A DNA stretch of 64,000 nt from Halichondria panicea. Taxonomy: Eukaryota > Porifera > Demospongiae > Suberitida > Halichondriidae. Numbering within the stretch: position 1 is the stretch's first letter; each line of letters starts with the position of its first letter. The DNA lies in the NCBI RefSeq assembly GCF_963675165.1, contig NC_087381.1, positions 7,162,419 through 7,226,418 of the forward strand, in the 5' to 3' direction. Position numbers and translations under genes: made by a program. The notes beneath the pieces were generated by a model. The model had not been told where the DNA came from. It saw only the letters and a program-made list of their open reading frames with translations, and did not search any database. Positions 1 through 10,700 of the stretch are shown here, in pieces.

Positions 1-62
1 AGTGACTGAGCCGTCAGATTCTTGAGCACTGTATGTTGTCTGACCCACACTCACACTGACCT
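1..62 (-). other. G1 exon 11: start of another Calx-beta domain (cut)
   Basis: After a TATGCAG acceptor the exon reads EVSVSVGQTTYSAQESDG, the same N-half as G2 exons 8 and 12. It continues off the left edge. Confidence 0.8.
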
Positions 63-3000
63 CTGCATAATATAACCACACATTTATATTGTAGAGCTAT
101 AACACAGTAATAGCACAACGCAATTTGAGTGAGCATTTGCAACAATAATTATACTGACAGTTGCTATAGGCTAGTACTTGTACAATGTTAATTGTGACTG
201 CAATAATTACTGCAACAAATCCCAGTGTGTGAATATCAACTCAGTATACGTGCAGCTGTGCATGTTGTGTTGCCATTAACAACTACGTACAAGCTCCACA
301 TACCGTCATCATCCACCACTTGCACATCAGCTTGAGAGATGGCTCCCAGAGATACTCCACCGGCAATAGCCTCAGAAGTGAGGGAGAGAGATGCCAAATA
401 GTTCTCCAGATCCTCCAGACCAACCTCGTCGTTATTGATGCTGAACGGCACTCGGACGGACATCTGGCCAGCAGGGAATGTCACCTGACCAGGAAGACCA
501 GCTGCTGACACAACCACAAAGTCTTGAGTGCTGGGGCCTCCATTAACGTTGAATGTGAAGCTTTGTGCAGCTGGTATGTTGCTCACGATATCCACAAAGC
601 CTTGACCACCCTCAACATTCTCAGCAAACGAGAATATCGCCATGCTAAACATAATCTGAATAGCTGCAAAAATTAACACAATTGATAATCAATATTATAA
701 AATCGAGTTCAAGATAAACCAAGCTACAGATTATGTTACACGGTGGTTTGCTTATACATTAATCTGTGATCATTCTATTGACCAACAAAACGTGATTTCT
801 TCCTAGCTACATACAAGATGAAAGCAACGTACCATCTGAGTCTTGAATGGTAACCGTGGCATCAGGTTCACCCGCCCCCACACCAACAGTGCTGATGGTG
901 GATATAGTGTTGACAAAGTTCTCGTCTCCTTCAAATCCTAGATTGTCCATTGTTATGGTAACACTTCTGGTCACACCAGTTTGACCAGCAGGAATGTTCA
1001 GAGAGTAGCCAGCAGAGACATAATCTACAAAGGGATCGAGAAAATTAGTTTTGGCACTGCAGAGATAGTTTGGCGCTGACCCTAATCTTAACAACGGTCA
1101 TCACTAAGTATTGCAGACATACGTACCGATACCACCACCAGTGGCTGTTCCGTCAGTGTTGATGACATCAAATGACACGTCTCTGACAGCCTCTCGGTTG
1201 AGTACATAGGAGAGAGTGACTGAGCCGTCAGATTCTTGAACACTGTACGCTGTCTGACCCACACTCACATCAACAGCTGTGTGGGCATATTGACATTCCA
1301 TTAGAACAATAATTAATCATTTGTTTGTAGCTAGATGATAGCCAGTCTTCCCGTTACAATTAATTTGATTGCAAAGAGAATAAAATGACACAGTCTTCAT
1401 TGCACAGTGTGTACACAACATCATAGCTAGAGTGTCCAAAGACAATGTGTAAGTATATATTTATAGTGTATAGATATACCATCATCGTCCGTGACTGACA
1501 CGGTGGCTTGAGTTAGAGCTCCCAAAGAGTGTCCAGCGGCCATAGCCTCAGAGGTGAGGGAGAGAAATGCCAAATACATCTCCAGATCCTCCAGACCAAC
1601 CTCATCATTATTGATGTTGAACGGCACTCGGACGGACGTCTGCCCGGCAGAGAGTGTGAACCGACCAGAAAGACCAGCTGCCGACACAACCACAAAGTCT
1701 TGAGTGCTGGGGCCTGCAATAACGATTAGTGTATCAAGTAATAAATGTGCAAAGAGGCTTTAAATTATAGCTCTTAAAAGCATGAAAATGCTCATTATAA
1801 TAATTGTACACTGACACAATTCACACTATGAGCTACTTACCTCCGGTGACTATGAAGTCAAGGCCTTGAGTGGGAGCCATGTTTGCCACTATCTCCACGA
1901 AGCCTTGTCCATCACTCTCACCAAAGGAGAACGTGGCCCTACTGAACATAATCACAACCGGATCTGCAGGGAAGCAAAGTCATCATTCCTTCATAGTATA
2001 ATAATGGCAGTAAAATATGATCATGTATATAGGATGCCAAACTACTGACAGTGCATGGGTCTACTTACTTGCCGCCCCGCAGCTTGGTTCAGTTCCTGAC
2101 CACACTCCATTCTCACAAGTCCTTGTAGGTTCTCCCGTTATACTTCCAGTATCACACATGTACGTGGCAACTGTTCCGTATGGTCGACCATTAATCTCTG
2201 AGAAAAACTCAAAGTCGTATGAGATGGAACCACCAGAGAAAGGAGGTAGGTCAAGACAGGCACCTATAAGGGGATGGGCAGTAATCTTGATCATTATCCC
2301 ACAAGGCCCGTAAGGTAATAACGTCGATCCATGCACTATATTCATTGGCTAACAATAATCAATGTTATGCTCAAACACATGCAGAATGCTATGACACCCT
2401 GTAAACACACTCACAAGAGCAACTGAATGCATGCACGCGCCCTTGCATGTTTAGTAGCCAGCATTCTAGTGTGTGCCTAGCTTCCACTATAAGCTAATAA
2501 TAATAATGATACTGTTTTCCAGGAAACTAGAGTTAGCTTCAGAGGGTACATCAAAGTATAGCATTCTAGTGTGTGCCTAGCTTCCACTATAAGCTAATAA
2601 TAATAATTATACTGTTTCCCAGGAAACTAGAGTGTAGCTTTAGATGGTACATCAAAGTATAGCACTGACCACAACCATCTGCTTGTGTGGTTACTAGTAA
2701 TTACAAGAGCAGCACGCTTACATGTTTAGTAGTCCTGCCACTTAAACTAATAATAAAACTGTTTCCAGGAAACTAGAGTGATGATACATCAAAGGATAAT
2801 CTATAATCATATAATTATATGACCACAACCATCTGCTTGTGTTCTTACTAAACCACAGCCCATCTGTTGGTTGCCAAGCTTATTGTCCCACAATTACATT
2901 CTCCCCATGGCCACAGCTGTCATTATTACCACCAAACAATACGAGTGGCTTTCATGTGGGGCCACTACAAAGAAACTTGTTGCTATGGTAGTAGCCACCA

Positions 3001-5266
3001 CCTTGAAGTGACACTCACCTTGATCATCAATAATGGTTATGGTGTACCGAGTTCTGGGCAGGTAGCAGTTCTCTCCTGCAACACACTGCACAATCACCTC
3101 CACCACTTCCACTGGCTCTGGAGTGTCATCATCCAAAATAGTGACTACGTATGGAACACGAGGTAATGTGTCACCAGCTCTCCATCGCAGGTTGCCATTT
3201 TGAGTGGGCCCACCATTATTTTGTGGCTGAGGATCATTATAATCAGAACCTGCATGGAAGTCATTGATTAGCAATAAACAATAAACAATAACAAGACTTT
3301 ACTGCGTAATGGTACGAACTAAATACCTTCTATGGCTGAGAGGTCTTGAGTGTCAGCAAATGCTCTACTACGCCCTGACTGATCACCACGGGTGATACTA
3401 AACATGAGATCAACCGTTCCAACAGTTTCCAGTACAACTAGATCCACTGCTCGAATCCAGGCCACTGAATAAACAAAGAGAAAAATGCATAAAAATATCA
3501 CAAGAATTTTCTGGAACTTACATCCAACTGGCTCCATTTCAAAAGCCAAAGGATAAGCAAATGAAACCTCTCGAGCGTAGCCATATGTAAATCCCCAGAA
3601 TGCTCCACCTTCAATGTTGTCGTAAGAAAGGTCAAAATTACCAACACCCAAAAATCTGGTAGCTCCGTAAGCACACACCTCATTTGAACCACCTACTAAA
3701 CAGTTGATAGCTTCGTATTGGTCGGGAATGTATGTTTCTCCATTTACACGAAACCTCTGCCGATCTTGTGGGGAATTATCAAAGATGCGAGTGGGCAAGA
3801 TGTAGCTTATAAATCCCTGAAACTGAGTAGTCAAATTTTTGGCTGTACTGAGACTATAACTATTCAAATAGGAGGTAGCTGGTGGTATATAAACGAGAGC
3901 TGGATCTCCAATCGGATTAAAAGGAAGTGGTGGATCCTGAATGTTTTGAAGGTTGTCAATCAAGTTTCCAAGTGTGTAAGCAGCCATAGTAACGGGTTGA
4001 GAGGACGTAACACAACAATAGGTCTGAGAATTCTGAGGTGTCTGGCACTCAGCGTATTGTCCTGCACCCACTGTGGCCGTGTAAACACCATTTCCAGCAC
4101 TAACCAGTCCAACTCGATTATTCCCATCAGCAGAACTTGGTAAACACTCACAATTGATTGTTACTTGTGCTCCAGCCCCAAGGGAGCCAATTCTGTACAG
4201 TTCACCGCTTTGTCTGACAGCAAAGGGAGCCATGAAAAACAGGTCACCATATGTTGGATGAGGTGGCAATTGTTCTACAAGATAGTCGCAAGTTCCATCA
4301 TCAGTAGGAGTTCCACATTGATGTCCAGAAAATACAGCCAATGGCTTGTCAGAAGTGATGATAGAGCCGGTAAGATCGTCAAGATTGCTAATCATCACAG
4401 TGTCAAAACGATTGAAAGCCCTCCCATACATTGCTTCGACTCGAGCACTTGGGTTGCCAGAACTTGGTAGCACCCAAGCGGGATGGGTTTGAGTTTGGGA
4501 GGCTTGTACACTGACAGTAGTATCATCTTGACAAGGAGTAAAGAGAAATCGACTCTCAAATCGTTCTCCTCCAAATACATCAGATGAAAAGATGAAGTAC
4601 TTGTAATCTGTCGCACCTGGAAACTCAACACAGTTGATAGCCATGTACGCATCTGTGGAGACCAATTCATCACTAAGCACATATATAGTGAGCTCATCGT
4701 TTGCATTTTCTGCTGTTATAAACAATCCTTTTTGTCTTTCAGCTTCATCGGTTTCTCCATTGTTTTGCACGGCTATGTCTGGTTGGCCATTCGTTCCTGC
4801 CGGCAGATTAATAAAAGTGAAGTCTCCTCGTCGAGCGATTTCCGTGCGAGACCATAGCCCAGATCCAGGAGAGGTCTCAGTGAATCCTGCTCCACTCACT
4901 CCCGGCCATCGTGTCTCTAGGGTGAAACGTGAGCTCTCCTGTTCAGTGGTGATGAAAAGACCAATTTGCTGTTGAGTGACTCCTGCAGTTCGTGCGTGAT
5001 TCTGCATGAAGGCCAGAGCAAATCTGTTTCCTCTGGTTTTTGGAGCATTAGGATCTGCAGGGAGGAGAAGTCATGCACATTTAATAAAATAGCAGGTTTG
5101 TAAGTAAATAAAAGCCCTGGCTCAATGCTTAGTTTGGATGGTGAGAGAAGCTGACAGACTGAGGACACTTACTGACATCCAGGGTGGGGTCATCACTAGC
5201 TCCAATTGCAGTATGAAGGAAGACAGACAATATTAGCACAGAACACAAGCTTTGCGAGCTAGCCAT
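1..5266 (-). CDS. G1: IgGFc-binding/Calx-beta/Sushi secreted protein, 3' part off the left edge
   Basis: Minus-strand gene running out of the window. Exons in transcription order: 5266-5173 (signal peptide), 5054-3522, 3464-3327, 3249-3019, 2263-2069, 1963-1841, 1713-1480, 1276-1127, 1024-833, 663-304, 62-1 (cut by the edge). All introns are GT-AG and phase 1. About 1104 residues are visible. Domain order: signal peptide 1-31, IgGFc-binding-type domain 32-542, Calx-beta-like 543-665, Sushi 666-730, then Calx-beta domains 731-849, 850-963 and 964-1083, and the start of another. The start ATG at 5266 has a TATAAAAG box about 65-70 bases upstream. It is a tandem paralogue of G2: same exon order, and the long second exon is exactly 1533 nt in both. 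Unlike G2, its third complete Calx-beta domain after the Sushi is a single exon. Likely secreted and extracellular; adhesion or recognition is inferred from domain content only. Confidence 0.82.
304..663 (-). other. G1 exon 10: unsplit Calx-beta domain
   Basis: A 360-nt exon encodes a whole Calx-beta domain (IMFSMAIFSFAENVEGG ... VQVVDDD). The two halves meet at FNVNGG/PSTQD, exactly where the equivalent G2 domains have a phase-1 intron. The frame is open throughout. Confidence 0.85.
833..1963 (-). other. G1 exons 6-9: two split Calx-beta domains
   Basis: Exon pairs 1963-1841/1713-1480 and 1276-1127/1024-833 each encode one Calx-beta domain, cut between the N-terminal half and the C-terminal half. 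The N-half has an F-S-F-x-E-S or Y-S-V-Q-E-S strand. The C-half ends in VTDDDG or IQDSDG. Entry motifs GPSTQDFVV and YVSAGYSL are shared with G2. Confidence 0.85.
2069..2263 (-). other. G1 exon 5: Sushi (CCP) domain
   Basis: A 195-nt exon encodes one Sushi domain: ACLDLPPF, then GTVATYMCDTGS, RTCENGVWSGTEPSC. The four cysteines, the WSG motif and the final P-x-C are all present. Confidence 0.85.
2461..2800. repeat. About 100-bp tandem repeat in a G1 intron
   Basis: The intron between the Calx-beta-like and Sushi exons holds two near-identical copies of a unit starting near 2461 (cattctagtgtgtgcctagc) and again near 2562. A third, more decayed copy runs to about 2800. Shared landmarks are ccaggaaactagagt and acatcaaag. 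G2 has only fragments of this at 23750-23830. Confidence 0.7.
3019..3464 (-). other. G1 exons 3-4: divergent Calx-beta-like domain
   Basis: Two exons (3464-3327, 3249-3019) split one domain at the usual phase-1 position. The first half carries VDLVVLETVGTVDLMFSITR. The second starts GSDYNDPQ and ends in the strand TRYTITIIDDQ. The acidic DDD/DDQ end and the GSDY entry match Calx-beta repeats. An insertion with two cysteines (CVAGENCYLP) makes it divergent. Confidence 0.65.
3522..5054 (-). other. G1 exon 2: IgGFc-binding-type N-terminal domain
   Basis: A single 1533-nt exon encodes about 511 residues. Landmarks typical of the N-terminal domain of IgGFc-binding protein are seen in order: RFALAFMQNH near the start; the strand segment IGLFITTEQE; a mid-domain SDKPLAVFSGHQCG; then CDYLVEQLPPHPTYGD and FFMAPFA. 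Several cysteines fit an oxidising extracellular location. The family name comes from remembered motif similarity, not a search. Residue-for-residue it is very close to the G2 copy. Confidence 0.75.
5173..5266 (-). other. G1 exon 1: signal peptide
   Basis: The 94-nt first coding exon starts MASSQSLCSVLILSVFLHTA and continues for 11 residues to a GTAAGT donor. The hydrophobic core (LCSVLILSVFL) and small residues near position 20-24 are typical of a secretory signal. G2 has the same exon with few changes, which supports the start choice. Confidence 0.8.
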
Positions 5267-5329
5267 GGCTGGAAACTCTACCTGCTAAGAGTGCAATCTG
5301 CTAATAGATTTGCTTCAGAGAACATACCA

Positions 5330-5337
5330 CTTTTATA
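5330..5337 (-). promoter_or_regulatory. TATA box of G1
   Basis: TATAAAAG on the minus strand, about 65-70 bases upstream of the G1 ATG. The paralogue G2 has TATAAAAC at the corresponding place. Transcription start is not visible. Confidence 0.55.
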
Positions 5338-5339
5338 CC

Positions 5340-6538
5340 AATTGTCAGCGCTTTCACACGCATGCGCATAATAACCTTGATTATACGCCGCTTGGCAAGA
5401 GATGAATATGGCTGGTCCCCAGAGGAGGTACGACATGCAGAAAACCACCTCCTAATTCTTGTCTGTGAGGGGATGATTTTGTCGAAATGCTCTGTCCTAC
5501 AAAATGTACATGATGAGGTTACATACAATGATACATGATGTATCTATCAATGTATGTCCAAACATTGTCTCAGAGGATATTCAAAACAAGGCGAGGGGCA
5601 AGGCCCATTTGGCTGCCTGGAATCGAGGCTACAACATAGTTTTCAAGTATGTGTAATGTACAGAACCCACTCACCCACCTAACAACAAGGAGACTGTCTT
5701 ATGGCATTTGGCTACCTTCCCTACTTTTCACCTTGTAGCTCAATTATATGTTTCCATGCCACCACTGTACATTAGTATAGTGGATTGTGCAGACAGATCA
5801 AGGCTAAAGAAGCTACTCTATTTGGGTGTGCCATGGGAACTTCCACACTTGAACAGCTGGAGTAGTCATTCCTAACCCATTCCTGTGTGAGGTTATCACA
5901 TCTGCCTTTGTTAGCAAGACCACAATGAAGACTCTAAAGTACAATTCAACCGTTTCATGTGTTGTCATTGAGTGATAGGCAGCCATCTGTCAGTGTTTTG
6001 ACCAAACAATGCAGTACTGGCAATAATCAGGTGATAACAGCCACAAAGCAAACAATGTGTGACTGGCCTATTGTGTGTACATCAGATATCTAGACAGTGA
6101 AAATTGACTTCAAGTGGCTCCACTTGTCTTTGTACAAGCTATTCAATTTGGTTTTCACTACATTAGTTAGCACTGTTGGTTGTGTTTCTATACAATCTTA
6201 TTAACACCAATAGACAGCCTAATTATGTTCCCATACCAACAGTCCACTAACAGCCGCCCTAACAGCAGTTTGGGTTGATAGCCTGAAGCCATTGAACACT
6301 AAACTGCTGGCCTCATGCCACAGGCATTTTGTTTACTACTGCACTGGCATTGGCAGTAGACCTTTGAAGAATCAATTTGGAGAATGTACATAACTGATAC
6401 ATACCTGATACATACATTACACACAGACACACATTTCGTAAATTCTAATAGTGATCTTCTAATGAGTAATACATACTATATATATAATACACCTAATGCT
6501 AAATTGCAATGTTAATTGTTCAGAGTAGACGTGAAGCT
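5340..6538. other. G2-G1 intergenic region
   Basis: About 1.2 kb between the G2 stop and the G1 TATA box. No convincing ORF, tRNA or long tandem repeat was seen. A motif near 5617-5632 (gcctggaatcgaggct) resembles the TIR tips described at 29466-30267 and may be a solo end. No clear AATAAA was found just after the G2 stop. Confidence 0.5.
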
Positions 6539-7790
6539 CTAGGCTTCAATTATCCCCACAGAGCAAACAGAAGATCTAAATTGAGAGTATCTCCAAGCTG
6601 TAGCATAGAGCCCAGTTGTTTGATACTCGCTGAACCTGCCCTGGATAACACTGTCTGCTGGGAAAGAGGAGTCTTGAAGCTCGTTGTATGAACCACCCTG
6701 AGAGTTGCCAGCATAGAGACACGATTCTCGTCTCTTGTCCCAGGTACGGGATAAAATCTCCGCTGTGAACGATCTAGCAGAAGAGTCGTCTGGGTTAACG
6801 GTCACTGTGTAGAAGGACCCGTTAATGGGGGAGGAGCTCACGGGAATGTTCCAGAATTGACCTGTATGGAGAAAATAAAAGGGTATTGGATAATTATTTG
6901 ATAGGAAAGAATTAAGGGATAATTGAAGTCAACCATTAATTTATAGAGGGAATCTCTGTCTTTTGTGGTCACCCTCTCGAAATGTGTGTCTGTGTGTGTG
7001 TCAGTTATGTACATTCTCCAACTAGGTCTTATCCCCAAAGTTGATCTCCACAATTACGTTTCAACAGACCACCTATAATACAGCTACTATCAGTCTGCCC
7101 AAGCTATACACAGTTTTCACAGGCTAGTGACATAGTACAGGACGTATAAATATTGGTACAAGCTATATAATAGTCAGTTAATAGATACACTATACAATGA
7201 ATAATGTAGAAAGAGGGGGGAGGGGATTTGTATAGACGATACATGCGTGAAGCGCACGTCACATGACCACACTCTAAGTACAATCTCACCTAACAAGCCG
7301 TGAGAAGTTGGTCGGAGGTTAGCTCCACGAGACACAGCAAAGTCAAGCATGTCCTGACCCTCTCTAGTCACACAACGCACCCACATAACAAGTGTCACCT
7401 GGTCGCAGTTAGGGGCAGAAATTCGAACCCTGTTGGGATACCTACGAACAGAGATACCTCCGGCTACAAAAGTAGAATTAATCTCAGCTGGATTCATCAC
7501 ACCATCTGATGCCAACGCTCTACAACCTTCTCTCTCAACACGAACACTATAACATCGTCCATCATTTGTCTCTGCACGTACACCAATACTTCCCATGATG
7601 TTGCCAAATTCGGGAATATCCATAGCTTGATAGAGGGCGTTTACACTCACACACTCATCAGAGATCAGATTATAGTTTTGATTCGTGCTCCCTCGAACCT
7701 CGTAACAGAGATTGTCGGGTCCACCATTAGTTTTAGTGAGAGCTACACTGTATAAAGGATCTCCAATCACCGTGTCATTTCTGATTGCAC
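6539..7790 (-). other. G2 exons 38-39: conserved C-terminal module
   Basis: Two exons (7790-7290, 6861-6539). Landmarks shared with G3 and G4: GDPL, NLCYEVRG, NLISDECVSVN, ISVRRYPNRVRISAPNC, TLVMWV.C, HGLLGQFWN, CLYAGN, DSVIQGRFSEY. The acceptor TCTCATTAG at 7791 is chosen because it keeps the frame and matches the G3 exon start. The LCYE...NLISDE...HGLLGQFW pattern resembles the C-terminal region of inter-alpha-trypsin inhibitor heavy chains. It could instead be the Wreath domain of sponge aggregation factors. Confidence 0.65.
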
Positions 7791-10700
7791 CTAATGAGAG
7801 AGTCAATTGCATTGCCATTATACGCAGTGACCACTATATAATAAAGCGTCATTAGAGGCGAAGAAATTGTATAACCTTTTACGTATAATTATGCTCAAAT
7901 AGATACCTGCCAGTTATTACTTCTTTTGAGACTTTTTCTATTTAATAGTGTAAACTACAAGATGTAATTATACTCACTGCATTCTCTTCTGATTGGACGG
8001 AGGGCTTGTTGATCGGCAGCAGTGAGATAGTCCATTGTGAAGGCCTCCACTTGTGCCCTGTCAGTGATTTCAGCGATGGTTCCGTTGGTACGCCTCAGGT
8101 CTCCACTCTGAGTTCCGCACAATCCACACGTCTCTCCCAGGGAGCTACCAGTAACCACGGTCACAATTATTAAAGAGGGGTCACCTGAGAAATAATAAAG
8201 AGTATTAAAAATGCCAGGCAACATCTATATATAATAACCTTATGCTACGAATATAACAACTCACCATAATTGTGTCGAACATTGACTCCGATTCCTCCGC
8301 CCACTCTAATCTCAGTGTAAGTGTCACCTCTCTCCACCTCAACATTGGAGTCTGCATACACTTCTGTTACACGACCAGGTACCCCAGATATCGAAGATGA
8401 GGTTTCAGAGCTCTCGAAACTACCATTCTCCCGACTGATAAACGAAGCTCCATCCTATGAGTTGGTAATGGAAGTCAAAGATAGTTACCAACAAAATACT
8501 TCATTGGGAAAAAAATGCTTAAAGTCAGTTTTAATTGCATGAGCGTGCTTTCTTTAGTGTGATTATTTTGTGATGTAAATCTCGCAATCCACAATCAAAA
8601 GAATCTCGTATTTGACTACTACTGACTCACAATGAAAACTCCGACAGCTCCGTTATCCATATTGTCTGTGAGGAAGTCAGTGCGGACCATGAAGTCCACG
8701 CTGTCGTCACATGACTGGAGGAGGGTGTGTTCACACGTGCCCATGAATGTGTAGCTGGTGGAACGTGTAAACGGAGACACCAACATCGGGTCAGTTATAG
8801 TGCAGGTTGTCATGTTAGTGGCTGTAGGAAATGATGATAATATTAAGGATGTTCACTTGATGTGTGCAATTGAACTTACAAACTGGTTCACAGCTTGGAG
8901 CCATGCCACCGAATGTTGCCCCTGAAACCACGGTACTCTCACTCTCTGTGACTTCTGTGCAAGTTCTCATCTGGTCACCCACTCCGGATCCAGCCACGAA
9001 TCGGAAACCACTGTTACAAGTGTAAGTGGCCACAGTGTCCACAGAGTATGGAGCAGTCATGTCAGGAGAGTACGAGATCATTCCATTGGGTATCGCCATA
9101 AGCTCCATGCATACAGCTATGGAGAAAAAAACAATATTCTCATGAATGCCGATTATTATATGAACAAAATTAATTGCTGATTTCATCGCTGAACTTACGT
9201 TCACATCTTGGTTCTGCTCCATCAAATTCTGACCTAAGATCAGCACCAGACACCTGTCCCACTGGTAGGCAAGTCCTCATTGAGTTGCCCACTCCTGGTA
9301 CCAGTTCAAATCCATCGTCACACGTGTAAGTGGCCACTGTTCCAGCAGAGTAGTCAGCCGTCATGTCAGGAGAATACGAGATCATCCCATTAGATATAGC
9401 TCGGAGCTCTACACAATCACCTGTGATGTGTGCATGTGTTGTGTCTGGGTTACTATACGTCTTACATGTATGTAATGTCAATAATTATGGGTTCATAGCA
9501 ATGAAAACATTCCTACATACGTATGCACACAATAAGGCTTTACATATATACTTACGTGTGCAGCTGAGTTCAATTTGGGAAGATGTTCCGTTCCTCACGA
9601 AGACTCCTCCCTCTCCTTCTACTATCTCGCCACACTCGAGCAAGATCAGCTCACCAGGTCGTGGGAAGGGTTGTCCAGGGCTAGTAGTTCCTGGGCTGAA
9701 TCCATCAACACATTCAAACATAGCTAAAGCTCCAGCAGGAAATGGTGGGACAGGTTCAGTGTTGTAGGTCACAATCGCATTTGGTGGAACAAAGATCTGA
9801 TCACATTCAGCTGCAGAAAAAATCAATTTATCCATTGTTCTTTTTATCACTGTAATAATCTCAATTGACTCACGGTCGCAGGTTGGTGTTTGAGGTGGGT
9901 CAAATACTCCAGTTCCCTCGTCTGATTCCACACAAGTTTTGCTATCAGGTCCGTTAACAAGAGCGTAGCCAGTGTTACAGAAGTAAGTGGCCACAGTACC
10001 CACTGAGAAGGGATCATTTCTACCACCGTAATCAATGCCTCCATTCACAAGGGGCTCCAGCTCAACGCAAACAGCTAGGAGAAGACAAGAAAGAAATTTA
10101 ATTTTGATTTACCTATACAAGTCAGAAATTTAAGAAATTTAACGAAAGAGTCCACTTACGTATCAAGACACAGCGAGGTTCCTCTCCATCAAACATCTCA
10201 TCTTCCTGACAAGTCCTTGTGACGGAACTCTCCAAAGTATACCCATCCACACATTCATAAGTGGCTACAGTGTCTACCGGTCGAGGGGAGATGGAACTGC
10301 TGTAGCTAATGACTGCATTGGCCAAAGCTGGTAGATCATCACAAGTGATTTCTGTGAAAGGGAACATTATGTAACTACGGTTATCAGCAGTCGATCTAGT
10401 GTAGCCTTACGTTCACAGATTGGAGCCTCTTGATTAAACTGCCCGTCAGTTGCACCGACATCCTCACACACCCGCACTTGCGTACCCACCAGTCTGTAGC
10501 CACGGTTACACACGTGGTTTGCATTTGTGCTCAGTGAATAGGGGGCCACAGTATCGAGCTCGTATGTGATCACTCCATTTGCAAGGGGCTCTAGTTGTTC
10601 GCACTCAATTGCTGGAGGAGGGACAATCGTTTATTATTGTGCACTAGTTAATTGATGTATTACTAAACTTACGAATACAAGTTGGAGCTGTCATATCGAA

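Noticed and set aside
3718-4975. Plus-strand frames opposite the G1 IgGFc-binding exon (and the same at 24955-25929 in G2)
   Set aside because: Shadows of the long minus-strand exon. No domain features and no splice support.
7791-7818. Use of the ATG at 7818 as a separate gene start for the G2 C-terminal module
   Set aside because: The TCTCATTAG acceptor at 7791 matches the exon start of G3 and G4 and keeps the frame with the VWD exon.
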